From NCBI GenBank assembly GCA_964247055.1, contig OZ176057.1:5332001-5396000 (forward strand): 64,000 nt of DNA, given 5' to 3'. Of this stretch, positions 10,250 to 21,911 are shown in pieces (the first letter of the stretch is position 1; every line of letters starts with the position of its first letter). This DNA is from Paragordius varius. Taxonomy: Eukaryota; Nematomorpha. The position numbers and the translations under genes are program-made. The notes beneath the pieces were generated by a model that was given only the letters and a program-made list of their open reading frames with translations, ran no database searches and was not told the DNA's origin.

Positions 10250-11897
10250 TGAATTTCTTTATTTAAAAAAATCACCAGAATTAAAAAATTTTGAAAAAAA
10301 ATAAATAAAAATTATTTGAAATGCTAAATCTTATGAAGTTGTTAAGAATGTTCAAAGGTGTTAAAAAATTTCTAAAAACAATTCTCGAAAACTCTTGTAA
10401 CCCAATTTTTTACTCTAAAATGGCTCTAAAATTCTTTTAAAAATAAAAGAATGTTAAAAAGTATTAAAACTTCCTAATCTAATATCCCTAATATTTCTTG
10501 AAACGAAGTCCTGAACTTAAAAAAGCGGTAAAATTCCTTAAATTTTTTTAGCGCTAAATTTTTAATTTCTAGAAAAGCAGTAAAATGACTAAAAACCGGT
10601 AGGATTATTTAAGAACTTTTTTCAAAGGCACAAATTACCTAAAGATTTAAAAAATGGCAAATAATCTTTTAAAAAAACGCTAAAATTCTTACTTAGGTCA
10701 AAAATGCCAAAAATCTTTAAAAAAGCGTAAATTTTATTTTTAAATTTACAAACTGCGAAAATTTCCTAAAAAACCGATATTTATCGTTAAAAACCGCTAA
10801 AATTCTAAAAAGGCTAAAACTCTTTATTATTCGCAAAGGACAAAAATTACTTTTAATTCTAAAGCAGTAAAAATCTTTAGACTAATATCTCTAAAAATCA
10901 TCTGAAGAGGCTAATTTTCCAAAACCTATTAGACTCCTTTAAAAAATTATGATTATTTTTTTTAAATCTAATAAACAAGCGATGAAATTTAAAAACAGCC
11001 TAAAACTCTAGAAAACGCCGAATCTTAAAATTTTAAAATTTTCTAAAAATGGCAATTTCATTTTTAAATTTTATAATTTTTTAAAAACCATTTAAATTCT
11101 TTGAAAAGCGATATTTAATTGTTCATTTCTCTAAAAAAAGTAGAAAATTGCTTTAAATTCGCTAAAATGGCTGAAATTGTTTAACAACCGCTAAAACATT
11201 CTAAAAATCGTTAAAATTTTCTAAAACTCCTTAAAAACCGCTAAAACACTTTAAAACTCGCTAAAAACTCTTTAAGAAGCGCTAGAATTTTTAAAAATTG
11301 CTAAAAAAAATTTTAATTAAAAAAACGCGCTGAAATTCGCTAAAAATTGCTAAATTTTTTAAATCCGCTCAAAATCTCTTAAAAAACCGCTAAAATTGTT
11401 TAAACAAGCATAAATATTCTTTTTAAATCCAAAAAATCGCTTGAAATTTCCTAAAAACCGCTAAAATTTTCCAAAAACCGCTAAAACTATCTAAAAAGTC
11501 TATTTCTTTAAAATTATTCTTAAAACCGCTAAAATTTTTAGAAAAATTGATAAAACTCCTTTTAAATCAAAAAAATGTGCTTGTATTTTTTAAAACCGCT
11601 GAAATTCTCTAAAAATCGCTAAAATTTTTTAAAAAACGTAAAAATGTTCTTTTAAAATCGCTAAAATTATTAAATAATCGGTAAAATTCTTTAAAAAAGC
11701 CTAAATATCCTTTTTAAATCAAAAAATGCGCTGAAATTCTCTATAAATTGCTAAAATTTCCTTAAAACCGCTAAATCTTTCTAAAAACCGATAAAATGTT
11801 TAAACAAGCGTAAATATTCCTTGTAAATCAAAAATGCACTGAAAATGCTTAACAATCGCTAAAACTTTCTAAAAACGGCCTAAATTTTTTTAAAACC
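10250..11897. repeat. Type A minisatellite (CCGCTAAAA), degenerate
   Basis: Recurrent CTAAAAACCGCTAAAA-type monomers about 20 bp long with variable spacers; AAAATGCGCTGAAATTC variants recur about every 200 bp. Best preserved near 11160-11480. No open frame and no RNA feature. Confidence 0.85.
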
Positions 11898-12285
11898 GCT
11901 TACAGTTGTTTTTATTAATCATATGTTTTAATTAATTAATCAGTTGTTTTAACTAATCAGTTGTTTTAATTAATCATTTGTTTTAATTAATCATTTGTTT
12001 TAATTAATCATTTGTTTTAATTAATCATTTGTTTTAATTAATCAGTTGTTTTTATTGATCAGTTGTTTTAATTAATCAATTGTTTTAATTAATCAATTGT
12101 TTTAATTAATCAGTTGTTTTAATTAATCGGTTGTTTTAATTAATCGGTTGTTTTAATTAATCGGTTGTTTTAATTAATCAGGTGTTATTATTAATCAGGT
12201 GTTATTATTAATCAGGTGTTATTATTAATCAGGTGTTATTATTAATCAGGTGTTTTAATTAATCAGTTGTTTTTCAATCAGCCGC
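11898..12285. repeat. Type B minisatellite (17 bp, TTAATCAGTTG)
   Basis: More than twenty tandem copies of AATTAATCAGTTGTTTT with subfamilies: ATTTG, GGTTG and a GGTGTTATTATTAATCA block near 12178-12250. It directly abuts the type A array. The near-identity between units 1 and 2 ends within this array. Confidence 0.9.
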
Positions 12286-13454
12286 TTTTAATATCATTTG
12301 TTTTTACAAATCATATTATTCACCGGCTCTTTTTATAATTCATTTTTTTATAAACATGTTTTATTAATATTATACAGTTGTATTTAATATCATTAATAAA
12401 TAAGCTGTTTTTATCACTTTTAAATCATAAATCTTTAATTGATAAAAATGTTTTGAAATATTTATGTGGTATAAAACATATGGTTTCATAATACATTTAA
12501 ATTAATCAATTAAACATTATATTTTAACAAAAACAGGTGGTATAAAAGAAAACTTTCAAAATAATTTTGCAAGCGAAAAAAACTTTATTTTTATTAATGA
12601 TAATTAAAATTCCTAAAATTGATTTTTTAAAAGATAGTTGATTGAATATTTAATGGGGAAAGTTTAAACATTTTTAATGGCGTTTATCGTATAAATCAAC
12701 CTTATATATTCATATAATGTAACAAATCTCAAACAGATGAAATATATTTATTCCATAATTTAATTTAGAACATTTGCCTTAATTTCCGCTAAAACTGAAA
12801 GGAATTAAAAAGAAGACGTTATTTCGAATTTTCCCAAATATATGGTAATTATTTTTACTTTTTTTAAACAATTGATTTTTTAAAATTTTGCAGTTAATTA
12901 TTATAAATAATTTTTACTAAAAATGCTAATTTTTACAATTACATTCTAATTTTTTTAATTGATCTTGTAAAAGAATTCAATATATATATATATATATATA
13001 TAAACCGCAAAAGTCAGCTGTTTAGTTTTGCACTTATGAATTTAAATCCTAAAACTCTTTAAAAACCACTTTAAACTCTTTAAAAAAGCGATATTTTTTT
13101 TAAATAAAATTTTTTTCTAAAAACTACTAAACTAAAAAAGGCTAAATTTTTTTAAAAAGGCCATAATATTTTTAAATCAAAAAATGCGCTGAAATTTTAT
13201 AAAAACTACTAAAATTATCTAAAAGCCATTTTTTAAAAAAGACACGAATATTTTTTGAAAAACTATTAAAATCTTCTGAAAACCGCCAAAAGTCTCTAAA
13301 AGTCGCTAATTTTTCTCAAAACTGCAGAATTATTGATTTCGCAAAAACACGTCACAACTGTTGATTTTATTAATTTCATTATTTTAACCGATTGTTAACC
13401 ATTAAATAGCGTTTTTTGTAAAATAATTATTTAATTTTTATTTTTTTAATTTAG
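12286..13454. other. AT-rich spacer with a short decayed type A patch
   Basis: 12286-13020 shows nothing recognisable beyond scattered TAATCA remnants and a TA run at 12980. 13040-13340 holds decayed CTAAAACT/AACCGC type A monomers. No gene seen. Confidence 0.5.
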
Positions 13455-13521
13455 AATATGTTGCCTCAATTATTTGCGCAAAACTAATAAGAAAATTATA
13501 GCTAGAATATTTGGGGATTGG
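13455..13521 (+). other. Exon-like module, unit 1 (M0 type)
   Basis: Starts after TTTAG with AATATGTTGCCTCAATTATT and ends GATTG before a GTAATT donor-like motif. The same borders enclose modules in units 2 and 3 (56924, 39588, 59706), while internal sequence differs. No shared reading frame. Confidence 0.35.
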
Positions 13522-13859
13522 GTAATTACTATTTGCATTTTATTGTTTAATCATTTTTTAATCACCAATTGTTTTACTTATTCAGTTGTTTTTATAAGTT
13601 TTGTTTCACGTGTTTAATCTATCGTTTATAAATCATTAATATGTTTATCAATTGTTTTTATGTAAATAAATATCTTTTTATCTGATTTAATCAATCGTTT
13701 TTACTTTCAAACATTAATGTTTAAAAAATTTGGCAAACTAATTTATATAACCAGCTGGAAATTATTTCGAATAATAAATTGTAGAATAAATTTTATTCGT
13801 TTTATGAAAAATTTTTTTTGATCATTCAATTATTTTACATTTTTTTTATTTTGATATAG

Positions 13860-13946
13860 ATAAATGTGTTGTTTCTAAATTTTGCTACTCAAAAACGCTA
13901 AGGAAACGTAATGAAAAAGCTTAATTGAATATTAAGGATCGATTTG
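13860..13946 (+). other. Exon-like module, unit 1 (M2 type)
   Basis: ATAG|ATAAATGTGTTGTTTC ... GAATATTAAGGATCGATTTG|GTAATT. Corresponds to 40003-40085 and 60142-60224 but is more diverged. Reading frames are interrupted. Confidence 0.35.
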
Positions 13947-14658
13947 GTAATTATATATAAATTATTAATTTTTAAAACATACATATATTGACTAATTAAA
14001 TATTTTATTATAAATTAATTAATTATTCAAAATAATTAGTTGATATTAAAATACTTTATATATATATAAAACACAATTGATTTAAAAACATGGCTTATAA
14101 CCTTATTAAAAACGACTGTCTAATTATAAAACTCTTATTTATTAATCAGCTGATAAAATTGAACAAAATTAATGATTTTTTATTTAATCAGTAGTTTTGA
14201 TATACACCTTATTTAGTTAAAAATAAATATTTAGCTAAGATTATTAATAAATAATTAATTTTATTTAAATTAGGGGCCAAATTTTAAGTAAAAACCTTCT
14301 AAACCTTATTATTTTTTTACAAAATCAACCGATTTTTAGTTTTAATATAATTAACCGCAAAAGTTGTTTATATTGATAATCTATTTTTAATTTTAAACTT
14401 TTTAAAAAAGTTTTTTTGTTTTAAACTGCAAAGCCCGCTTTTCCACTAATTATTAATTTTTATCAAAAATCTTTACATAAAGTTATAATTGTTCCTTTAA
14501 TTTTTATTGCAAAATAAAAACATTTTGTTAATATATATAACCATTTTTATGGATCAGTTAGTTTTTTTTTTCAAATAAGATATTTATATTTTGGATCCTA
14601 AATTACAATATATTTTTGAATTGATGATTTACTATTTAACTTTATATCTTATTTTTAG

Positions 14659-14725
14659 GAAACAATATAGTAGCCTCTTGATTGCTGGCTGCCATATCCG
14701 TTAAACTATTTAGGTATATATTTTT
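14659..14725 (+). other. Exon-like module, unit 1 (M3 type)
   Basis: TTTTTAG|GAAACAATATAGTAG, then ATTGCTG and a conserved TTAAACTATTTA. Homologous to 40512 and 60651. Possibly a last exon, since no GTAATT donor was seen nearby. 14726-15298 is AT-rich spacer without recognisable features. Confidence 0.3.
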
Positions 14726-15298
14726 CATTACTTTTCAATTTAATTATGCATTTTATTTGAATGTTTTTATCTCTTTTTTTAATTTTTTAATTCTTTAACA
14801 TTGTTACTAATTATGAGAGGGGGGAATATTAATTATAAAAAAGTTTTGAATCATTTAAATTTATTTCTTTGTCGTATTAAACTTGAATAAATGAGACAAA
14901 ATGCACTTAACATTGGACCTTTCTTTTGATTTGTTTTTATAAAAAAAGCTTTGAAATGTTTTATTATTTTGCTATCTACATCTTGACCCTTTTGTTTTAC
15001 ATATCATCAACACATTGTCTTTTAAATAATTTTTATTAATCTTGTATATTTCTTTAATTTAATTTGTCAGAATATCTTTGAGTATGTATAATTTTATTTT
15101 TTTCTAGAAATATCCTAAATTTTTTCTAATGGCAAACTTTTGTTGGCTTACTGTAATATTCCTCAATATTAAAACACAAAACAATAATGTTTATTATTTT
15201 CCCTTCCACATGTAAATGCATTTATGTATGTTTTTTAATGGACAAGATTTTGGAATATTTGCAATATTACATTTACAGTGTAAGGTTTAATAACTGTA

Positions 15299-15362
15299 CG
15301 CGTTTCGAGTTTGTGGGCTAGGGTTAGGGTGAGGGATTGGAGTTGGTTCATTTTCGCATTTC
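15299..15362 (-). repeat. GCE, minus orientation, 3' half only
   Basis: TCGAGTTTGTGGGCTAGGGTT...GGAGTTGGTTCATTTTCGCATTTC. The hairpin part is deleted as in the copy at 7336. Two more decayed remnants follow, at 15506-15542 and 16046-16090 (GTTTGTGG and GGGATT cores only). Confidence 0.75.
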
Positions 15363-15599
15363 TTTTCATTTGATAATTGTGAATTTTCTTATAGTTAACA
15401 AATGATTTTGAATTAAGAGTTAATTAAAAAACCGGAATCTTAAATATATGATAAACCTGTCAATATATACATTAGGATTTTATGGCTCATTAAAGTTTAT
15501 TTAAGGTTTTCGAGTTTGTGGTTTAGGTTAGGGGATTAATCGTTTATTATAGAATCCGATTTATTTTTTAAAATCTAAATCTAGCTAAAATCATAATTT

Positions 15600-16020
15600 T
15601 ACAGGTATTTTTGGAACAAATAAAAATCGTTAAAACTTTCTAAAACAGCTAAAAAATTTAAAAACCGGTTAAACTAAAAACATTAAATTCTTCTAAAAAA
15701 CACGATCTCAAAAAAGACACACAAAAAAACACTGAAACTTTCTAATTAAACCAGTAAAATATTTTTAAAAATTGCTAAGTTTTTTTAAAAAAACACTTTG
15801 AAATTCTCTAAAAAACCGCTAAAATTTTCCAAAAATCAGTAAATTTTTTCAATGAATACCAAAATTTTTTAACAAGATATTCAAAAAACATCAATAAACT
15901 TTTTAAACAAACATTTGCAAAAAGCACCAAATCATAACAAATCCAAGTTTATAAAATCCTCTAAAAACCCCTAAATTTTGTAAATACCGTATTGAAAATT
16001 TCCACAAAAATATGTCAATT
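15600..16020. repeat. Decayed type A minisatellite patch
   Basis: Scattered CTAAAA, ACCGCTAAAA and AACCGGTTAAA monomers between GCE remnants, outside the main array. Confidence 0.5.
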
Positions 16021-16554
16021 GTTTAATTAACAACGCAAGGTTAAATGATTTTGACTTTGTGGGCTAGAGTTAATGTGAGGGATTGTAGAGCTTAATATGA
16101 TAGATATTGTAAATTTTATATTTTAATTGTTTGAGGTTTTAAGTTTGCCACTGAAAAAAGCTTATAAACCACAAAAATTTGTTATTAAAAACCGCTAATT
16201 GGTTAAACGAGCAAAAAAAGTTATTTTTACTTTATAAATCAAATAATATTGTATTTATTAATTATCTATTAATATATTTTAGATTTCAAAAATTACTTAC
16301 GCACAAAACTATCCAACAATTTAAAATAAAGAAGCTAATGACCAGACACCAACAACAAATTGACACAAGATCAAAAATCAATAGACAAGAATGAAAATAT
16401 CAAAGAAATTGATTAATTTTTATATAAATAATATTAATAAATAATCTAAATATATTATCATTTTTTCTTTGAAAAAAAATTAAAAAATATCAATAAATAT
16501 ATATAACCCCCCCCCCCCCCCAAAGGGCGAGAAAAAAAAATTAAAAAATATTCT

Positions 16555-16616
16555 AAGTCCAAAATTTTATTTTGAGCGTCCGGGAGTAAGAGTGCTCAAA
16601 ATACAATTTTGGACTT
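16555..16616. ncRNA. Hairpin HP1 of the fold-back element, copy 1
   Basis: AAGTCCAAAATTTTATTTTG pairs with the complementary CAAAATACAATTTTGGACTT, a 23-bp stem with one mismatch. The loop is GTCCGGGAGTAAGAGT, identical in all three copies. Each copy carries a different single mismatch in the right arm. RNA status is inferred only from structure and conservation. Confidence 0.4.
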
Positions 16617-16623
16617 GGGGGCC

Positions 16624-16826
16624 TGCAACAAACTCTCATTATACTTGTGGAGAGTTTTTGCGCCAACTCTCTAATGGGAGGAATGAGCCCTCCTTCACGC
16701 GAGTGGGAAAAAAAACTTTTCAAAAGAGCTCACCATCCCCACCCTTGTAAAGGAGGATTTATTCCTCCCATTAGAGAGTCATTTGACCCAAAAACTCTCC
16801 ACAAGTATAATGAGAGTTTGTTGTGC
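16624..16826. repeat. Hairpin HP2 (long inverted repeat), copy 1
   Basis: The left arm contains AACAAACTCTCATTATACTT, GTGGAGAGTTTTTG and CTCTCTAATGGGAGGAAT. The right arm carries all three in reverse complement (16760-16826). The arms span roughly 75-80 bases with few mismatches around a ~50-base loop containing CCCCACCCTTG. Confidence 0.8.
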
Positions 16827-17828
16827 AATCATCCCCAATGAGATCCATGAGTGCGTCTTGCCATCCATCAGCTCCAGGCACGATTTGCCTTCTCCCCATC
16901 GCCTTGTTTCAGGTATCGTGGACATTCCCAAGACCTTCATCCCAACAGATCTCTCTTCCCCAATGTGCCAAAGTCCATCAACACCTAAAAATTAAGATTA
17001 CCTAGCAATAAAGAAGTTCCTCTTCCTGTGTCGCTCCATCAATCGTCCAGTCCCAAATCCCCAGCATTTGATCTGTCCAGGGCTGCTAGATTCCCCAATG
17101 TCCGCTTTTCTCGCGGAGTTTATCCCATTACACCTAAATGATAGATTTACCTCATAAAAGATCCCTTCGGTTCGTCCGTTCATTCACTCACGAATCCTTG
17201 GTTGCTGGTCTTGAATCACGTTCCCATCCCTGGTTGCCATTGGAGAAGAAGGCCTAAAGCCTTCAAATTAGCTCTTCCAACCAGCCTTCCCATATAATTT
17301 TTTTTCTGATTGCAATCATAGGCGCTTATATTTCCCAATACATCCATATATGTACTCTGGTTTTCCAAATTGCAAATTACATAAACTAACAATTTTATGG
17401 ACACCTAAACTTGTCCTTAAATTTTCTTTTTAATTAATTTTGATTTTTTTTATTAACTCAGTTCTATGTTATATGCTCTCTTTATCTATTATATCAGCGG
17501 AATTGGTTGGAATATGCTAATATATTTTATATGGGTTGCTATATAATTAATGTATTGTTTGCATAAATATGATATATTAATTTTTGCACATGGAACGCAC
17601 AATTTCATTTAATTTATCTGATTATCACTAGGATTATACCGATAAAGTTATTCCACGGAAATTTTAACCCTCTTATTAATGAAAAATTTATGGAAATTCT
17701 TTATTACATAAGAATCATGTCATTTTATATATGACTTCAAAATTTTAAAATATTCCTAAGATGTGGGATATGTAATTTGCCAGAAACACCAATTACGCTA
17801 AAGATTTTAACTTGCACAGTATATTAAA

Positions 17829-18100
17829 TTATAAATTTAATTTAGGTTGACGTGTGCATAGATGCTGGAAAACGATACGATCTATCAAGGGAGAAATTAA
17901 CAGTACTACTCTTGTATTAACCAAAGTGTTTCTATACCAAATGATTTGTTATGGATCATCTGATGGTGTAATCCTACCTGTTAGAATCACTTGGATGCTT
18001 CTTGAATGTTGATCATCTTTAATTTGAAATTTTCTAATTAACTGTTGTTTATAAAATAAATTTTTAAATATTATTTTAGCTATTATTTGTAATATATTTT
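17829..18100 (-). pseudogene. Open minus-strand stretch with one conserved in-frame TAA
   Basis: Reads FYKQQLIRKFQIKDDQHSRS, IQVILTGRITPSDDP, then TAA (17949-17951), then QIIWYRNTLVNTRVV and LIDRIVFQHLCTRQPKLNL. The copy in unit 3 differs by in-frame deletions of 12 and 3 bases and keeps the TAA. The unit 2 copy has a 2-base deletion that breaks the frame. Located 3' of the LST8-like gene on the same strand. No family recognised. Either a decayed exon or coding with TAA as sense. The flanks 17409-17828 and 18101-18667 show nothing else. Confidence 0.3.
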
Positions 18101-19586
18101 ACGTTAAATACAATTTCGCTTATATGTAAAAAATATTCGAAAAATTGTATGATCGCAACTAAAGATAAAGTAACGGGGTGCGATTTTTTGCAAGAATTTA
18201 TCGTTAAAATGGATATGACAAACATTTTTTAGATATCCCACCGGTAAATTTATAGATATATAATTGTTTTATTTAAAAATTGAATTGTAATATATTATAT
18301 ATATATATATAAAATATGATATCAGTTATTTAAATAATTGGCAAAAAACAACCATACATTTTAAACATTGCAAAGTAGGAAATATTCATGTAAATTGTTA
18401 GCTCATCATATAAGTACATTACAATTTTCATTTTTTTCACTATATATATTTATTGCGTTAAATAAATTTCGTGAATTTGTTCGATAAGGGCAAGTTAATT
18501 AAACAACTTAAAAAACCAGGATTGTAATAACATAAATTAATAAGCTAAATAATATAAATTTATTTATTTTCTGTTAAATATTTCACAAATATTTATATCA
18601 TATCACATAAATAACTCAGTTTATTTTCATGTAAAAGGCGTGTTTTCTTTAAAGGGATTAATAAATGCTACAAAATATCCATGCAAATTATAGCCTTTCG
18701 ATGACCAGAATATTCTTTAACACCTATAGTTTTAAAGGCGTCTCCAGAATTCAGTAATTTCCAAAGCCTGGCTTTCCCGTCACTGCAAGCTAAAAAATAG
18801 AGAAAAATCACGTAAAAATAGTTATAGGAGAAAAATTAATAAATACTAACTCTTTAGAACCGTGGACGAAAAAAAGATGGTTATAAAGATAATATTTTTA
18901 GTGTTTTTAAAATAATTACAAGGTTGGTGATAACTTTATTTTATTATATGTTTTCTATTTTATTTGAAATAAAAGTAAAATATTTATTTATATTAAAACT
19001 ATAAAAATAAAACCGTTTTGTCCGAAAACTTTTCGATATAAAATCGTAAAAAACAGAGTAAAAAGGACTTTAGAACAAAAAAAACTTTTGTTTGACTCTC
19101 AATATCTGTAAGCAAATTCTAAAAGGGAAAGAAAAATATAATTTAAAACCAACCAGTTAATAAATATCTGTAAGATGTAAGCATTTTTCCATGAGCGCTA
19201 TTCATATTATAATGTTTATTGATTTTGGCATCCAAATTTAAATCAGCAGGCATGGAAAATTCTGAACTTAGGAATCGCGAACACCAAACCCATTTATTAA
19301 CAGCTGGGTGTTCTAATTTCCAACATCCTAGTAGGAATATTATTATAATGTAATGTAAAAATAATTATTTTCCTTTTTTTTAGCAATGGTAAAAGATTTA
19401 GAAACTAATTTTTTTTCTTACAAATTACCCATTCATATGAAGAAAAAAAAACAGAATTGAATAAAAATTTTAATTTTTTTAAAAAAACATATATATAATA
19501 AATATCGTCAACTATAAAAAAAATTAAACACATATCCGTACGAATTATTCAACCACACGCCTATATATAAATTTTTAATCTAAATA

Positions 19587-19853
19587 TACCATTTAGACTT
19601 CAAATTTACCATGGAACAATTCAATTCACCCTAAAATAAATTATGTGTTCTTTTAAGTTTAAAAATTACCTATTATTTGTTTAAAAAATTAAATTTTGTT
19701 CGTAAATAAAATAATACTGAAAAAATAATAAATTATGCACCATAAAGATATGTTTTATATAAATGATGAGTTATATTAGCTGACCGAAAACACATCATTT
19801 ATTTTTAGAGTAAATTTGAATTGTTCAAGGCTGATTTTAAATAGTAAATGGTA
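19587..19853. mobile_element. MITE-like element, family M1, in an LST8 intron
   Basis: Ends TACCATTTAGACTTCAAATT and the complement of GATTTTAAATAGTAAATGGTA, with internal AATTCACCCTAAAATAAATT mirrored as ATTTTTAGAGTAAATTTGAATT. Same family as 32-397, shorter. It lies inside the 1.4-kb intron between the blade-6 and blade-7 exons. Confidence 0.6.
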
Positions 19854-20452
19854 TATTAAACTATTAATTTAACTAAATTATATGTTCTATATAAAAAAAA
19901 ACACAAGGTTATAAATTATCTTCTATTAGCTTATTATCTAAAGCAGGAAAATTAGCTCGTGTAATATTAAAAAAATATTAAATACCAAATTATATTTACA
20001 TAATCTTAGTGGTAATTTATTATTTCAGGTTGTTTCATGGTTAAGTCTTTTCAATTTTGGCAATCAAGTAGTAAAAATTGATAATAAATGGATGGTATAT
20101 CGTAAATTCATTACAGTATAGCCCATTTATTTTGGCAATTTTATGAATATATTTCAATTCCAAATATCGTAAAATATATACAATCAAAACTTATTATATA
20201 TATATATATATAAATTTAATTTATACGGAGAAAATGTAAAAATATAATAAATTTTTTTCTTCAAAAGACAACCCCAACTTTTTAATTTATCTTAAATAGC
20301 AATCGTAAAATATGTCATTAATTGTGTTACCAATATACGTCTCTATTTTATAATTTAAATTTAAAACAATGAGTTAATTTAAAAAAATAAAGGTTTAAAC
20401 AGTATGGGGTTGTTTTTTAGAAAAGAATATTTGTCTTTATATATTAAATTTT

Positions 20453-20490
<38 letters not shown>

Positions 20491-21738
20491 GTTTGTGTAT
20501 ATAATGATTTAAAAAAGAGCATACAAAGAATTCGACCTAACAATAAATCAACAAATCTCCTATCAAGGCTAATTTTAACAAAGATTAAAAAAAATTATTT
20601 TTTCAAAAAAAAACGGTTAATCTAAACTTTAGAATCAAGTTAAAATAATGTAATTATTTAAGAACCATTTTATAATTTCAAATCAAATTCTTAACCCTGA
20701 TATTTCCCAAATTCAATTTATGGTTAAATTGAAAAAAATGTTTACTGCCTACATATTTTACCTTGATTTTGAGATAACCTTTCTTTGAAACTTTCATCGT
20801 GAGTGTTTGAATTCTCAAAAGTATTTCTCCATACTAAAGTTTGGCCTTTATCCGTACAAGTTGCTACATATCTAAAATAATAATACAGTAAAAATAAAGA
20901 CAAAAAACGTACGAAAAACCCTTCATTATAAGCTCTCTATCGCTTTGAGTTACAAATTAATAAGAGAGATGTAAATTGTTAATAATATATTATTTTTATT
21001 TCACAATCTTAATCGTAGACCAACAAAGTCCTATTGCTATAACGTATTCGCAATGTTGGCTGGGCCATAAAAATGCGTCGACGACAAAAGACAGTTTTCT
21101 AATGATTTTAAACATGTGTGTTACGTTAAAAATTGCCTCAAATAACCATAAAGTATAAATATTATGAATATAAATTACTTTGTAATATGAAAACTCAGAT
21201 CAAAAGCCTTACCCTTGATAACAATCTTAATCATGATGATTATATGAAATTAATCAAATGATCAAATTATAGCTCTTTAAATATATAAATATGTCGTTTT
21301 AATATACCTTAATTTAATTGTTATTCAGATGATGATAATATCAGAAATTCGTAAAAACAAAACAAGCTTACAACTTTTTTTCTAGAATTTTAGATCTAAA
21401 AAAAGCCAAAAAAGTAATTTTCAAAACAAAATAAGATAAAATAACTTTGCATCAGGTGAAAATGAACAATTCAATACGTATTGGTTCATTTGTTCCGTCT
21501 TGCTTTGGAAACAATGTTGATTCGTATTAAAATTATCAAAGCTTTGTAGTAATAAATTACCATTATCATCATTACAATGTAAAACTTCGTCGTCCGAAGT
21601 TGGCCCATCACTGTTTACAATATCCTTCTTATTTTGACTTATTTGGGCAAAATTTTCACCGTTCTTTTTATCTGATAAAACGATTAAACTTTTTGTTAAT
21701 ATTGTCAACGAGAACAAATATTTTATGTTAAAATAATA

Positions 21739-21905
21739 GAGTGAATTCTTGTAAAAGATATTATTAAATTAAACTATATCCAAAATTTCCTAATGGATTA
21801 AGTAAAACAAAAGAAAATAATTGTAATAAGATACACATTGAAAAAGATACCATGTATCGACAATTTTGGATATAGTTTAATTTAATATCTTTTACGAGAA
21901 TTCTC
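21739..21905. repeat. Long hairpin inside an LST8 intron
   Basis: GAATTCTTGTAAAAGATATT...AACTATATCCAAAATTT (left arm, about 50 bases) is mirrored as AATTTTGGATATAGTT...ATCTTTTACGAGAATTC (right arm) around ~75 bases that include a GATAC...GTATC inner pair. Retained in unit 2 at 47507-47660. It could be a second type of fold-back element. Confidence 0.75.
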
Positions 21906-21911
21906 AAATTA

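Larger units (their letters stand above)
16511..17408. repeat. GC-rich fold-back element, copy 1
   Basis: An unusually G+C-rich ~0.9-kb block starting at a C14 run (16508-16521) followed by AAAGGGCGAG. It holds two strong hairpins, then about 550 bp with conserved TTTAGGTG motifs (on the minus strand) and no shared long frame among the three copies: single-base indels break every frame in copy 2. Short plus-strand frames at its left end are products of the inverted repeat. It is probably a repeated element or a structured non-coding gene; direction uncertain. Confidence 0.65.

Noticed and set aside
11898-12285. CRISPR array suspected from regular short repeats
   Set aside because: Head-to-tail 17-bp monomers with no unique spacers, in eukaryotic DNA.
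16647-16995. Plus-strand frames over the fold-back element (e.g. MESFCANSLMGGMSPP)
   Set aside because: They are translations of the two arms of an inverted repeat and differ in frame among the three copies.
16998-17404. Minus-strand frames MNGRTEGIFYEV... and MSIKLLVYVICNLEN...
   Set aside because: Indels in copy 2 shift the first frame, and no domain is recognisable. The second is conserved simply because the element is.
20976-21158. Overlapping open frames on both strands, plus (VDQQSPIAITYSQCW) and minus (FVVDAFLWPSQHCEYVIAIG), kept in unit 2
   Set aside because: They lie inside the LST8 intron 20872-21445, whose removal joins SPDAK to YVATC in perfect phase. The minus frame has no usable donor in unit 2 and its only in-phase donor would create TGA.
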